Positions 38,812-53,063 of a stretch of DNA of 64,000 bases are shown here, piece after piece. The translations under genes and the position numbers were made by a program. Each line of letters begins with the position of its first letter. The stretch's first letter is position 1. The notes beneath the pieces are model-generated. The model did not search any database. It was not told where the DNA came from and saw only the letters and a program-made list of their open reading frames with translations. The DNA comes from Sebastes aleutianus. Lineage: Eukaryota; Chordata; Actinopteri; Perciformes; Sebastidae. The stretch is from assembly GCA_916700875.1 (NCBI GenBank), contig CAKAKS010000022.1:11740013-11804012 (forward strand). Direction: 5' to 3'.

Positions 38812-38836
38812 GAGGAGGAGGAGGAGGAGGAGGAGG
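38812..38836. repeat. (GGA)n microsatellite
   Basis: About eight GAG/GGA triplets. Confidence 0.9.
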
Positions 38837-39059
38837 GAAAGCAAGAGATTGAGTGGGGGAATTAGTTCAGTATTTCGATAATGGATATCCTTGGAAGAAG
38901 CCCAAACGCTCATCAGGGCATGGGGAGGGGGAAATATGCAGGGAGGAAGAGAAAGGGATGAAGACAAAGAGTGCAAAGCACAAGAATGTGCATTCAGGCA
39001 TGTCCTCATGCAGGCCAAACCCAAAGCTTGTTGAGCCTAAACTTGATTGAAAGAAATTA

Positions 39060-39372
39060 CGGCTGTCAAAGTTAACGCAAATTCGTTTTAATACCTCTAA
39101 TGGGCTCAGTTTGTAACAGGCTCAGTTTTAAAGCTAGAGTGAACATCCTGGCATCATATGAAACTAGAAAACCTGAGGAATCCATTGATACCAGCCATGT
39201 CATACTAGGTTGTTAAGAGGGAAGCTAAATATCGCTCCAAACTTACACAGAATTTTGGCGAGGGAAAAACTGTCATGGCCATTTTCAAAGGGGTCCCTTG
39301 ACCTCTGACCTCTAGATATGTGAATGAAAATGGGTTCTATGGGTACCCACGAGTGTCCTCCTTTATCCATAC
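39060..39372 (+). mobile_element. hAT-like family, copy 6 (5' part)
   Basis: GGCTGTCAAAGTTAACGCAA, AAAGCTAGAGTGAACATCC, TTTTCAAAGGGGTCCCTTGA and GGTTCTATGGGTACCCACG are shared with copies 1, 3 and 5. It stops soon after. Confidence 0.7.
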
Positions 39373-39631
39373 TGAACCCTTAGCTATGATCTTATATAAA
39401 TTAGTTACTGTGTAATGTGCTACCCTGCAATACACTTTCACACTCTAGTCCGAAAGTGAAAGGCAATGCCTCCTCAGAGACACACCACTAAGATATTCGC
39501 TTACAACACCTGCAACATAATATATAACCACAGACCGCTGATTGCACCCTCTTAATTTTTCAAGACTAAAGCTCTTTATCTGTTCTTTGAGGCATCACTT
39601 GGAGAGAGACGGGCAGTTCAAAGCTTGAAAT

Positions 39632-39636
<5 letters not shown>

Positions 39637-39664
<28 letters not shown>
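39637..39664. repeat. (AG)n microsatellite
   Basis: About 14 AG dinucleotides without interruption. Confidence 0.95.
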
Positions 39665-39667
<3 letters not shown>

Positions 39668-42635
39668 GTGGCAGAGCTTTGCATGCAAATGAGGAAGCCG
39701 GCTGGAAAACACGGCCAGATTAATTGAGAGCACCTCGCTCGCGAAAGAGCTCACAGCAGGTCCTGAACCAACACTTGTCACAATGAGACACGTCACTGTC
39801 ACAACACATCACAACATCCCCGGATTCCCGCTGGAGAATAATAATCCAGACTTTTAAATAACACTCGCGAACTTGTCTCGAAATCCAAAAATCATCCTTC
39901 TGATGAAAGAAGAGGTGCATCAACATGCCTCCTGTGCAAGTTGCGTAACAGCACATGCACTGTGACATTATGTAACCGATCTCGAGGGCAAATCGATCCC
40001 CATTATAAATCATTTTCTCCACTGAGGCAGTCGTGATTTACTTTGGAATTTCATGGCAGGCGTTCAGAGGAGACGGCAGCATCATAGACGCACAACAGGG
40101 ACGCCTACCGCTGCGTAACACAGTTTAACACAGACATGCTGAATCCTCCACTTAAAGAACTCTTTGGGAGGGAGGAGAAGCATCAAAGTGGAGGGTGGAC
40201 ACTTTCTCAACAACGACAGGCCTCCCATTAACTCTGAGTGAGTGGGAGGAGGGTGGACTAGCCGTAAAGATGGCCGGGAAACGGAGTGCTACGTGACAAC
40301 GTCACCACCTCTCGTGGTATTTCAGAGGAGCTTGTTGCCGAAACACCAAGAAAGTATCCTCTTTTCCTCCTAGAGAGAACAGGAAGTCTGGAGCACATGA
40401 GGATAAGCCTGACAGTCAGCATGCGATTGGCTGCTTCTTCAGGCCGTACCGCCACAATAATCACGCTAATGTTCATGAATGTGCCGCAAGTCCCAGAGGA
40501 GCTCGACTTCCAGGCACTGACATCAGAAGCACTGCTCGGCCTCACGTTTACACTTCCCGTTTAAAGGATTGGTTTCTTTTTAACTCAAAAATAAATGCGT
40601 TTTCCCTTGTATTTGGCTACCACTTTCTAATAAGTCACTCTTTACATTTACTATTTAAGATTTCGCTTTATAGAGGAGTTATAAGCCATTAATAAGAACG
40701 ACTTTTAGGTTCCCTGGTTGTGAAAAATCTCTCTCAGCCATTGCCTCTGCATGAATACCTGCAAAAGTCATTACCAATAAGGGTTGCAGGCTTCTCATTT
40801 TGTAATAAGCCAACAGCACAAGTCCTATGTAATAATAAATGTTAATAAGTTAATGATTAAATGTTTTTATAAGAATTTGTTAATGTTAAAAAGTTGCTGA
40901 TGAATGGATTTTGGCCCAAATGCTTGCCAGCACTTTTCCAGAAGGTCAAACGGTCAACTGGAGCGGTCTACCTGATAAACTAAAGAGCTAAAAATAAAAA
41001 TAAAGTGTAATGCTGGAGGAGGATGAACACCAGCCACAGAGATTTTCCATTGTTGCAACCCAAGAATTGTTTGTAGTAATGACTTACAACCGCATTAAGA
41101 TAACGTTATGCTAATCAAGATTTCATGAAACTCTTGATATTGATTTGGGGACAATGACATGGCTGCCTAGCCAGCTAGTCTTGTTGTTAAACATACTGTC
41201 AAATTATATTTACTCTTCGTCAACCGTACGCAGTGTTACTGACATTGAATCTTGCTAGCATGACATTCGTTTTCTGGCTCGTAGCTGAGCCAAAGGATTC
41301 TATGAGCTGAGTGGACTAGAAATATCTCCCGTTGTGAAGTGGTAGCTGAGGTTCGTCCTTTTTACTGGAGTAGTGAACAACGTTTCCATTGCATAAGAAC
41401 CTTATGGGATTGTAACAATTGTTCCAGGTATTAGCAAACCCTCAGGTGTTGCAGGGAAAGGAAACTTTGGATTTCGGTTGCAAAACGCATGAAAATACAA
41501 ACAAATGATCTACTTTTTCTTTGGAAAGTGGCCCTGCGATGTTTTCCATAAATCCGGAATCAATGGAAGAGGATGGTTCTGGCCTCCCCGTTGTCCATTA
41601 ATACCTGATAATGGACACCTTTTCTGGCACTTCGGAAAGTAATTAGTTACACCTTATAAACCATTTCTAAAGGGTGTCTTATTGGAAAAATGTACCATTT
41701 AATTATATGAAAATGTGCAAAAGCAACCAAACTACTAAACTTTAACATCAACTGACTGATATCACCAATAGTCACCAGAAAATCACTCTTATCGTATCAT
41801 ATTTAGTATCTCTGAATAAAGTGTGTGTGTGTTTGTAGGTTGGGGTGCGTTGTGGAATGCACCTCGCTTGGTTGCAGAGTAACACAATACTCTGATATAC
41901 AGTATCGGAAACCGTTGGAGCATGTTTTGCATTCCAGCAGGAGAAAGGCTGGACTATTGTGTACAGAGGCCATTGTGTTTGTCCGCTGGCAGACACCAAA
42001 CCAGACCATGAGTCATGCTAAGCACAGTCTGGACTCCCCCACCATCAGCTACCAGCATGGGCTGTTCGCCACACACACTTTTGAATCAGCTCTAAATCCA
42101 ACGCCCGGTTCTACATTGCCGATCGCGACAGCAGACGAGCACGAGATATGACACAAGTACATGAGCTCGGAAATGAAAAACTGGTTTACAGTAGAAAAGC
42201 ATGCAGTATGTAAATAGTGTTTCCTGCCAAGACCGTGCAACTGTCAGAGAACGATCACTGCAAATAATAAATTCAATTTCACGTGTCACTCGGGGTACAT
42301 CACATGGTTGCGCTCTTGTAAGCGGTAGAAATTGAGTCGTCGGATTTTGAGGTTATTTCTTACAGTGCAACTACCTTCTGTCCTGGTGGAGGTACAAGAA
42401 AAGATCAAGAAAACAGCATGTTATCTATAAAAGTAACCAAAAAGGGGTATTATTTAACAATCTACTTGGACAATGGACAATCAAACAATAAAAGCCTCAA
42501 ATGGAAGTGACTGGCAATGTTTTCCTGGTGTCCGGTAGTCGCTTTCAGTTCAAAATAGCGGAAGCGTAGCTTTGCAGTTGGGCGCTGATGTTGCAATGGA
42601 ATAAACAATTGACTTTCACGTCTTGGCAATACAGT

Positions 42636-43210
42636 ATACGTTCATTGCTGCCGCTTTGAAGCCTCGATTTCGGCATTTTGGCCGTCACCATCTTGGTTTT
42701 TGGCCGTTGATTTTTTGCAACCACAAGGGACATGAGCGAGTGGAGCTAAGCACAACCGAACACCGAATTAGACATTTTCAGGTGACCAAAAAGGTTATAA
42801 TAACTTATGAACTGAAAACACACTGTGAAAGGGTTAAACACGAAAACACGCACAACTCCCAGACTGGACAACGCCATGGTAGCGACCTGTCAATCACAAG
42901 GTAGCCACGCCCTAAAGCATACCCTGCTTTATGGTCTATTTGACTCTAAATGGGACCATAATTTACTGAATGAACATCATGCTGTATTGAAGAAGACTTG
43001 AAACTAGCAATTGAGACCATAAACTCATGTTTACAATGTTTACTGAGGTAATAAATCAAGTTGGAGAAGTAGGCTCATTTTCTCATAGACTTCTATACAA
43101 TCAGACTTCTTTTTGCAACCAGAGGAGTCGCCCCCTGCTGGCTATGAGAAAGAATGCAAGTTTAAGGCACTTCCTCATTGGCTTCACTCCTCAGACCAGG
43201 AGGTTGCCCA
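42636..43210 (+). repeat. Interspersed repeat X, copy 1
   Basis: Nearly the same sequence recurs at 55.9-56.46 kb in the same orientation. The most conserved part is 42890-43160 (GGTAGCGACCTGTCAATCAC, GCATGCTGTATT-like words, GAGGAGTCGCCCCCTGCTGG), with only scattered changes. The 5' half is more diverged. Non-coding in both copies; class unknown. Confidence 0.8.
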
Positions 43211-44529
43211 CTGACTTCCCACATGAAAATAATCAGATTCAGAACTACTTCAGGGAGCCAAAAAAAATCAAGACTAAATCTCCACAAACTTCCTTGTAAC
43301 TTCAGAGGTCAGAGTGTTCCCAAGAACTTTTCTTCCAAGGCAGCATTTAGCCCCAGGCGATATCGCTCCAACCAAACCAACCAATATTTTGGTTACCAAA
43401 ACAGAACCATTTCTAATATAATACCTCAAACTAACCATTTGGGTGGCATCACGCCATGGTATCAAAGGAGTAGCACTGCTGTTCATTTACAGCCTCAAAC
43501 CAGGAAAAAAAGAGGTGTACATACAGAGAACTGTGTTCAATTTTGTGGCCACAAATAGGTTATTCCCTTTACTTCCACATAATGGCAGCAATTTGTAGTG
43601 CAGTTATTTTCCTTTAAAAGCTGCTGCAAATGCCGTTATTTTGAGGCCCAATAATCACATCCTGGAGAGTCTGCAAAGGCCCAATCTGCAGTGCCGCCCT
43701 CGACTAGGTGTTGCTCCCTTCTGTGGCTCCAGATTGTGATAAGGCAGGTGTATTTGGATGTAAACATCATGTCTAGTGTGACTTGAAAGTCAAATAATAT
43801 AGAAGTTGCACACCAGAAGCATCCTGTTTACATTCAGGAACGTCTCAAAAGATTTCCCCAGAGGTAACACTTTCCCTCCGTCCTCTAGAAGATGATGGTG
43901 GGCCGGCGACTGTTTGCACTTGATTGTGTGACCTTTAAGGCTGACACGAGTAAGATAAATCCAGCCCCGTGGACAGATAGAGCTGGTGACACCGGGCCAT
44001 TCATCCTGCTCTGGACAGCTTCACGTTTGGGTATACAACGGTGGAAAAGGAGGAGGAAGGAGGAAAAATAGAGCTGAGTTGAAAGAGGAAGGAGAGGGCA
44101 CACAGGCCACACACACAGCTATACCTCATGTTTGCTTATGAGCTGAAATCGGGCAAAAGGTTAATACCCACAGAGGAGAGAGGGCTACAAGACACCGCCA
44201 TGACAAATATTACCGCTCCGCTTCTCTTCCTCTGAACACGAAGGCATGACTGAAACGCTTCTACATCTGTCAGTTCAACTTTCACTTTTTGGGTTTGGAC
44301 ACAGTTTTGTGGCCGAACAGCAACAGGTGAAAACCAATTAGCTGCGGCATCAATTATGCAACATTTTTGATATCAAGTGAGGGGAGAAAGCAGGAAAAAG
44401 CGGCACAGACAGAAGTATTCAGAGAATAAATAACAACTGCATATAATCCAAGCCCTGGGGGATGGGATATCCCATTGCTGTGATCATTGCTTAGAAGACA
44501 CTTCACAACGCAAAGTGTAGAAGATGCAA

Positions 44530-45115
44530 AATTAAAGGGGTCGACTGATTATCAGCTGCGATATTCAGCATTGTCATTTTTTTTTGGATGCAAAAAACTG
44601 CAAGGATTTTGCTCCAAACTGCATATGATCATCATAAAGTGGGCATGTCTGTACAGGAGAGACTTCTGGGTTCCCATAGAATCCATTTTCATTCACATAT
44701 CTTGAGGTCAGAGGTCAAAGGACCCCTTTGAAAACCGCCATGCCAGTTTTTCCTCGCCAAAATTTAGTGTAACTTTGTGGTGTTATTTGGCGTTTTTTCC
44801 CGACATGCTAGTATGAAGTTGGTACCAATGGATTCCTTAGATTTTCTAGTTTCATATGATACCAGAACCTTCACTCGGGCGGGCGCCCTCAAGGAGTGGA
44901 AGAGGTTAACTAGATAATGTGAACAACGACGACATTTGCCGTAACACTTTTGGTGCCTGTTCAGCCATTTAAAACAACAGGTGTACTTTAAAACGTGCGT
45001 GTCAGACGCTTTCAGTGCATTTAGAGCTTAAGATTTTCATTTTTACTGAAAATGTGTATCGGTTGCAAGTATCAGTTATCGGCCTCCTTGATTGCTAATA
45101 ATCGTATCAGCCCTG
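44530..45115. mobile_element. Composite: 'GATTATCAGC' repeat with hAT-like copy 7 inside
   Basis: Outer parts at 44535-44580 (GTCGACTGATTATCAGC) and 45055-45115 (GTATCAGTTATCGGCC) read as two ends of one repeat. Between them 44611-44877 is a hAT-like family segment in minus orientation (CATCATAAAGTGGGCATGTC, TTGAGGTCAGAGGTCAAAGG). Confidence 0.55.
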
Positions 45116-48100
45116 AAAAAATCTGTCAATCAGTCCTTAGTCAACAGACCCCCGAGGAAACAAACATAGAGGAAATGACATGCTCTGTCGGCACTTCACT
45201 GTAAGTCTTGTAAGAGGTTGTTCGCTTCTGAAACATTGCGGATCTGAGATCTGAGCTGCTCATGTTTGTGTCACGTCTTCTCAATTACTGAGAAGGTACC
45301 GGAAAGCAAAAAGCAGATTTGTTGATACTTTGTAAAGAGGTTTAAATACAGCATCTTAAAAGGTAAGGGCTGAATTTTTGGTTGTTTTTCCTTCAAATCA
45401 TCCCAACTAATAATCAGCATGAAAAAGGGTGCTGATTGGGCCAACGTGTGCAGGTCAGAGATCAGAGTAAACACAAATCAAAGTGTCTAGTTCCTGCTCT
45501 GTGCCTCGACCTTCCCCTCTGATCATGACAGGCATCTTAAATTAATTTATTGCAGTCAGAAGCCATCAGTGTAAGGGCAGAGGGCACGTTGTATAACAGA
45601 GAGCTACATAACGGTGGCAAGTTGCAATATTGAACATATTTCACTTTGAAAAAAAGAAAAATCAGAGCAGCAAAATGCATAATTTATCATCAGTCTGCAA
45701 CCCTGTGCATGCCATAACCCTACAGTTTGTTTAGAAATTGGTTGCCAACAACATGAAGGACATTCTGGAGGAATAACCACTGGTGACCTCATTATCAAAG
45801 TGAGGTTAACACCCACATATCAGGGAAGTCATTAACATTTGCAGCAATACGAAAAGGAAAACACAGCAAAGGTTAATATGAGTCAGACAAACACGGTGAA
45901 GCGATGCAGATCTTGTTTGTTTGTTGTCGGACAGGTTTGACACCAGCCAGACTGGCACACGGTTTGCAGTGTTCGAATATCCAACAGTGTACAGAGTACA
46001 AGATTTCACAAAAGAAAAAGCTAAAAACACGAAAAGCACAAAGCCAAAAATTCCGCAGGTAATAGTCAGGTGTCTAGTGCAACAAAGACGCAACAGGATC
46101 TTCGCTGTGTGGTGCACGGTATTAGCTATAGGACAGCCACACATGTTTTTGTTGTGTTGACAATAAACTGCAGCATCCTGGATTTAAAATGAAACAATGA
46201 CTATGAGGTTCAAATGCTGACATTCAGCAATTTAAGGATGTTTGCATACTGTAGCCCAGTTTGAAGTTTGAAATGAACTTAAAGTTGGTAAAGTGAATAA
46301 TTAAATACACTTTTAATATTTAGTGCACCACAAACATTGCCAGACAGTTTGTATCTTCCCTGTTGACGCTGTGTCAGGGGCTTTTCTGATACCTTACTTT
46401 CAGAACAGTATGGGCTTTTTCTACATCGATACCTGGACACTCTTTGTGAAACACATGATCAGTTGGATTGAGGTCAGCTGACTGACTCAGCCAATTAATT
46501 TGTTGTCATTGTATACCCCTAAACGCCCTTCTCCTTCTATCCAATCCTTACTGTCTCATATGAAATTCAGTGAGCTGGTGTAGAGAAGCAAAGCAATCAA
46601 AAACACATCCTTGTCCTGACACTCTTTTTCCACTGCGCTGTATCTGTGTTAACTAAGAGGGCGTGCCGACGATGTCAAGACTCACAACTCGGCGTTGGTT
46701 ATGGTTGTGTTTGTCTGCATGTTGCTAGAGCACCATGTTTACTCTACATCTTCATATCTCAATGTAACTTGAGGAATCATGGCGTCACAATGCTACAGCA
46801 AGTCACTGATATGCTGTGACTGAAACATTCACTTATCCACTATTCTCTCCATCATAAACACTCTGAACTGTTCTCAATTAGTGAGCAGTTAATTAAGATT
46901 TCAGACACTTATAAACCATCATTTTGCGTCATCATCTAACAGATGTAGTGTTTCAGAACTGTTGCTGACTTGGACTACGTTACACAGCTTGACATCCTTC
47001 CTGTTGAGGTTGGTCATTATTACTATGGCTATTCTAAGTGCATCCAACAGAGGAGATGTGTCGGTCAAACTCCTGATAAAAAGCTGGAAGGAGATAATAC
47101 AACAGGTTCTACCTCAGGTGTTTCTCACCACATGCTGGAAATGGAAATGCTTTGACAGAATATATTACCCTCTGACTTCCCAGTACATTTAATGGTTGTC
47201 AGCTTTTCTCCATATAAATGATGTAATACTTTATAGTGCAGATGAAAACACAGGTGGTGTCTCCAGAACTGCCTTCTGTTAGTATTTAATTCCACAATGT
47301 AAAAGTACATTTAAATGTAAATTCAATGTCCAATGTGCAATGCTTTCATAGCTATATATATTCTTTATATTACCTGTTTACGTGGATTATATAGGAATTA
47401 CAGTGCATTACTTTTTGTAGGTATAACTGCGAACGGTGTATGAGAACTAGATGACAGTTCAAACAGGAGCCTCATTCATTAAATATGCACACATTTGGCT
47501 GTGTGAAGTAGCGCCTGGGATCCTTTTCCCTTTACTTCGTAAAAGTGTATTGATGTTTTTTGATGGTAGCAGAGGCAATCCTTATTTCTGATGAAAAACG
47601 CTGTGGAAAAAAAACTTGAAATGTATCTTTTAATTACTCACCAGAACACCAAATACAGCTTTAAATGTCTTTTTTGGTTGTTTTTTTTGTTTTGTTTCCT
47701 AGTTTATTGTTGTCCAGTACTGTGAGCTGCCACGTAAAATACTGGGGGGGTAAATAAAACTGTAATCAAATGGTATCACAGAAGGAAATTACACACAAAA
47801 CAAAGTGCCAAAAGTAGTCTGCCAGCAAGACGGAGCTGGAATGAGAAAAGGAGTCATTTTGTGGGTGGCACAGACAGTATAAGATCACTCCCTGCAGTGT
47901 TGTGTGTCAAGTGGCACACCGCCTTGGTAAACACAACACACACACACGAGTACATGCACAAACACAAAGACACTCGAGATTCAAGGCATGAGCTTGATAA
48001 TAGGTAGGCCCTTCTCTCGAACTGAAGCAGGTTTCAGGCTCCTTTGTTGGGAAGAAAGGCTTAAAGATCAAGGCTTCGTGCGTTTGGCAGTTTAGAGCCA

Positions 48101-48340
48101 CATATTTATTCCATTTCGAGGGTTCAACTGCATTCCTGGGCTGTTTCACCGAGCTGTGTTTTCAATACTGTGTCCTTTTGAAGTGGCAATATTTCAAACA
48201 GCCATGGGGGTACAATCCTGCAATCAATATAATATTCATTCTGTCTAAAGTGGAAAATTAAATCAAACTGCTGGTGTTGAAAATATTTTCATTTTCGCCT
48301 AAATTGCCACATAAATCTTCATATGTCTTGCTCTAATAAA

Positions 48341-48362
48341 TTTTTTTTTTATTTTTTTTTTA
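48341..48362. repeat. T-rich tract
   Basis: Two T runs of about ten separated by one A. On the minus strand this could be the poly(A) tail of an old retroposon, but no body is recognised beside it. Confidence 0.6.
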
Positions 48363-49302
48363 AGGGCAAAACAAGAGCTGAGGTTCAGTATTGACATATT
48401 TTTCTCGCAGTTCAGTTTGTGGAAAATTAAAGTTTGCTCCTCTCCATGAGAAGTAATATCGTCAAACAAAAACAACGGCGAGACTCAAAAACATCATCCT
48501 GCTTAGCCAACATTCCTCCGTCTGAGTATTTCACTTTCCCTCTCAAACGACAGGAAAGAAAGTGATGTTTTATTCATCTGTCCTCAAAAGAAGGTTTGGT
48601 TACACGTGTCAAACCAGCTCGTCAGATAACAGTGATGCTTATCAGGGGGAGAAAGCGGTCTGAGAGAGATCCATGGTGACATAACACAGAGGCAGTGCGT
48701 GAAAACCTGTTGGACTGCAGACAAAATCGGTCTGTTGGTGTGCATTCACTCATACAATATAAACTGAGGCTTATTGTCCCTCATGCAATAAAACGGCAGA
48801 GTGAGCAGAGGACTGTGGCTGCGTCAGACAGCACTGGTTTTAATTGACTATAACTGATGCTCAAAATGTTTAAATGTAGAGTGATAACTGAGATATAATT
48901 GGTCAGAATTGGACTAAAACTACGCATTTTAAGGCGTTGTATTCTGGCATTTGAAAACATGGTCTACATTTCCAGCTCAACTTATATACTGTAAAGTCAG
49001 TAGAGGTGAGGCTTGATTACTGAATTGTAATTCTGTGTTTTAAATAGTAAGGTTTTAGTGAAGATGCATGTGTTTGGAAAGTAATGAGCATACAACTGAC
49101 GGAACTTCTACTGCACGAGTTGTGTGAGAGTTTGTAAACTGATGTTTTCTATATAGTTTTGCTGTTTTTTTAAAGCAGCCCCCATTTACTTAAATTCATC
49201 AAGAATTTTCACCGTGGAGGCATGCAGGAAAAACTGTGTTTTCTTCAAAAATTCAAGGTAACACGGGGCGAGTAATTGATATACAAATGATCATTTAGTA
49301 GC

Positions 49303-49400
49303 AGTGTTGTCACGATACCAAAATTATAACTTTGACATGATACCCTGCCTGAATATATCGATACTAATACTGAAACGATACCACGGCAAAAACCTAAAAC
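49303..49400 (+). repeat. 'TGTCACGATACCAAAA' repeat fragment
   Basis: GTTGTCACGATACCAAAATT, ATCGATACTAATACTG and AACGATACCACGG resemble the remnant at 17.51-17.66 kb. Short and diverged. Confidence 0.5.
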
Positions 49401-52400
49401 ATCAGGAAAGGTAAGGGAATAATAGATGACAGAACATGTGATTACAAACGTAAAACAAAAATATGAATTAAAAAAGTACATAGTATGCAGTAATCTGAGG
49501 TGCCCTACACTTTTATTGAGTTTATGTGATTTCTTTGATGATAAACTTTATATTTGCAAGCAGATACGAGCGTCCCTGCCGGCATATCTTCGAAGGATGA
49601 TTGATTATGCAACTTAACACTTCTTCTCCAATGCATTTCAAAAGTAAAAATGTACTTTTAGCTAAATTTTATACGATGCATTACTTTAGAGCAAGGCATC
49701 ACCTGAGATACCTTACATTAAACTACTCTTTAAACATTTTTTATTGTTTGCTTTGATTGCTGTATGGCACTTTGTAACATTGTTTTGAAAATGTTCTAGA
49801 AATTAAGGTTTATTAAGTACATTTTGTAGCTAAGTCTTATATATTTATCACTTTTTACTTTGCTTTTACACTGTTGTATTGTGTACTTCTACTTAACTCT
49901 TAAAGCAAGACCATGTAACTTTTCCTGGACAGCGGCCACAGTTGCCAGAAGGGGAATTTACAGGATAAGGGCATGTTGAATTTGCTTTTATTTCCCAAGA
50001 ATATTTAGTTTCTCTCTCATGTCATTTGTAAGGAGAAGATTAATTTATTTCTTATTTTAAAAGTTACAAAATCTCGCTTTAAAAGATCCATGTTAAAAAA
50101 GAAACTGAATTCTTCCCCCCACTGCAGAGCAGAGTGTTCAGAAGAGTGAGAAAACAGGCATACCAAAACATGCACCAGAATTTAAAATAGAATAGAGTGG
50201 GAAAATAGCGACTGGGGTCTCCAAGTAATTCTACTTTAATGAATACAAACAGACAGGCTCCCAAATGCCTTATCATGCAGAGTGGCCTGATTAGGGCTGA
50301 CTCACAAATTCCCCACAGTCGTCAGCGAACACACAGGAATGTCCGACAAATAGGCTACACAGTTACAGACGCACAAAATCACAACATACACTCCTCTAAA
50401 TCCACCACTCTCTTGCTCAACACCCCCCTGCCGTGTGTGTTTGTGTGCTGTCAAACTAGCAAGACGCCCGGCAGCTAAGTACAGAAAGTTCCCCCCAACA
50501 ACCAACACGACGGGGGGGACACTCGTTTTCCAAAAAGCGGAAGCGTGAAACCGATTATCGCTTATCTCCGCACGCCTCCATAAACTATTAGGATTAAAAA
50601 AAAATCCCAAACAGTACATTTCTATAAGCTGCATGTCAGTTACCACAACACACACACCAGATCGCGTTAATGTTCTCAGCGTGAATGCTGGTAATGAGGA
50701 GGGGAAAATATGAGAAAGGGAACAATGACAGAGGCTCTGAAAAAATGTGTAACTTAAACAAAAAAGGTGTAAGAATGGCCTGAATCCAGGGGGGTCAGAC
50801 GAAGACGAGGCGATTCGCTCTGACATTGTTTTTGCGCCTGCAGAAGAAACAGTCAAAGTGGATTTGGTTAAATATTTACATGGGTTATGAAGCACAAGTT
50901 TATTCAGCGTGGCCTTTACAACATCTGACTGATACAAATTCCACCGCATCAATCATTTCTGCTCTATTTAGGGGGGCTTATTCAAGAATTTGACAATACA
51001 ACAATAGATAATTGATTGCCAAACTTGTAGGTCCTGGAACTGTAAACACACACTCAGCGGTTAAAGATTAGCCACAAAGACAGCAATCGTGTCACTCCAG
51101 CAGTAGCAGGGAGGTGAGTAATGTGTCACGCAAATACTGACGCTTCTCTGTTAGGAAACCGCCTTCACCAACAGCACAGTTTCAGTGCTTGTCCTCGCTG
51201 ACTATGTTACCGCCCTGAAGGCAAAACAGGCAGGCTCTCGCTTTCTTCACGAGATGTGTGCAAAGCGGCGTCGGTGCTCAGAGGCGGTGCGGGTTTTGCA
51301 CGACTGTGCATTCTTGTGCATGCCGTGCAGGGGGTACGTTGTTCTTCACTAATAATCTACAGTCTGTTCTGCAAAGCTCCTGAGCAGCCATAGCTAAAGA
51401 GCAGTGACCTGGATAAGAAGGACTTTGAACTTTGTGTGCAAATAACAGCAGATATCAAACAGAAAGGACAAGTTTTGCCGCGACACAGAAGTTCTTTTAA
51501 TTCGTTTACTACATCTACAGTGCCAATACCAATAAAGTATTGAGATTCGATAATCTGCCCTGAGGTAGTGAGTTGTTTCACTGGTGGCTAACTAGTATTT
51601 CCTTCCCACAGTCTCTTTTGCTCTAATCCAGTGATGTGATGCCATCTGACAGCATAATGGACCCTCACCTAGTCAGGGGTCACTTTAATGTGAACTGAAG
51701 TTTACGTAAGATTCTTACAAAGTGAACAAAACCGCGTGCCACGGCCCATTACAAGGGTGATGCGTGTTTTACGAGGTGCTGAGAGACCCCCGAGGTAACC
51801 CGTATGGAAAGGGGCCGAGCTGGTAACGACTTCATCGCAGAAGCAGACGACGCTTCCTCTTTTCTTGTCCTCTTTCCTCCTCCTTTGGAATTCCCTGAAA
51901 TTTCTCAGAACAGCTCAACTGGGACTTATTTCCATTAGTCACCCCCCTTTGAAAGCTTTCCAGCGACAGTGGCCCTCGTAAACAATCCAGAGTTCACTCC
52001 GGCAAGTCAACCAAACAACATGTTCTTGTTGGGGAAACTTCACTTTTGAGAAACACGTGTTTTAATTAAAGAGTTTAGCATTCCTGTTGTTCGACTAACA
52101 AGTGAAAACAAGGAAACACAACACCCTGCCTAAATAGCTGCTTGCTTACCTAAGTCCATGATCAAATCCCTGTGGTATTTATTGTGATGATGTGACCTTG
52201 TTTGGAGAAGGTTTTAACAGCCAGTGAAACACATTACACCACACGCAAATTATCATTCTTTTGCAACAGCTGTGAATTGAGAGCCTATTTATATTTACTA
52301 ATCAAACAACTGTGAGGATTTTAGGAGTGTACTTAGTCATGAAAACTCATTATTTGCGGTGTGACGACAGCTTATTAAATACGTTTCTTACAGAGTATGG

Positions 52401-52477
52401 AGAACATACCTTTAAATTCCACTTTCAGTTTGTTGCGTGGAACAAAACCATGAAAAAACTGCACCAATATACAACTT

Positions 52478-53063
52478 TTAGGCTACATCCACATCCAGAC
52501 GAGCGTTTTAGTGCCGTTTCAGAATTAATCTCCGTCCATACTACCACGTCTGAAAACGCATATCACATTCACGTACACTGGGCATGCGCGCGCCGGCGTA
52601 AACAGGAAGCTGCACAGTTGGTTGCTGAGTTGCAGAAAATACTACGGAGGGAGAACGGCGATGGTGAAAAGTAAGACCAGAGATCTCTTTGCTTGGAGCG
52701 ACGGCGCTTTGGAGCAGTTACTGAAAGTAACACACGAGTACAGGGGTGTAATGCGGTGGAAAACACAACAGATGCTGTTTGCTTTCTTCTGTACGAACCA
52801 GGGAAGGAGACGTCATGACTGATAAGACCCAATCAAGAAGCGAACGTGGGTGTCTGAGTCATCGTTTTTAAAAGGTCTCCATTTCTGCCCATCCAGACTA
52901 AAACACAACCCTGGAGTTTTAAAACTAAAACGGGGTCAGCGGCATTTTCAAACGTCTCCGTTTTAGGGGCTCAAAACAGCCGGACTAGTGTGGACTCTAG
53001 GTAGAAACGTAGCAAAAGTTATGCTTTAAAACAAAAACGTATTAGTGTGAATGCAGCCTTAAA
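52478..53063 (+). mobile_element. DNA-transposon remnant with Myb/SANT-like ORF start
   Basis: The left end, TAGGCTACATCCACATCC, pairs with the inverted right end, TAAGGCTGCATTCACAC. Inside, an ATG at 52662 starts MVKSKTRDLFAWSDGALEQ, which then continues LLKVTHEY. This resembles the opening Myb/SANT-like helix of proteins carried by fish DNA transposons. The frame then loses similarity and stops near 52822, so it is a decayed, internally deleted copy. Classification is from memory of such proteins. Confidence 0.6.
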
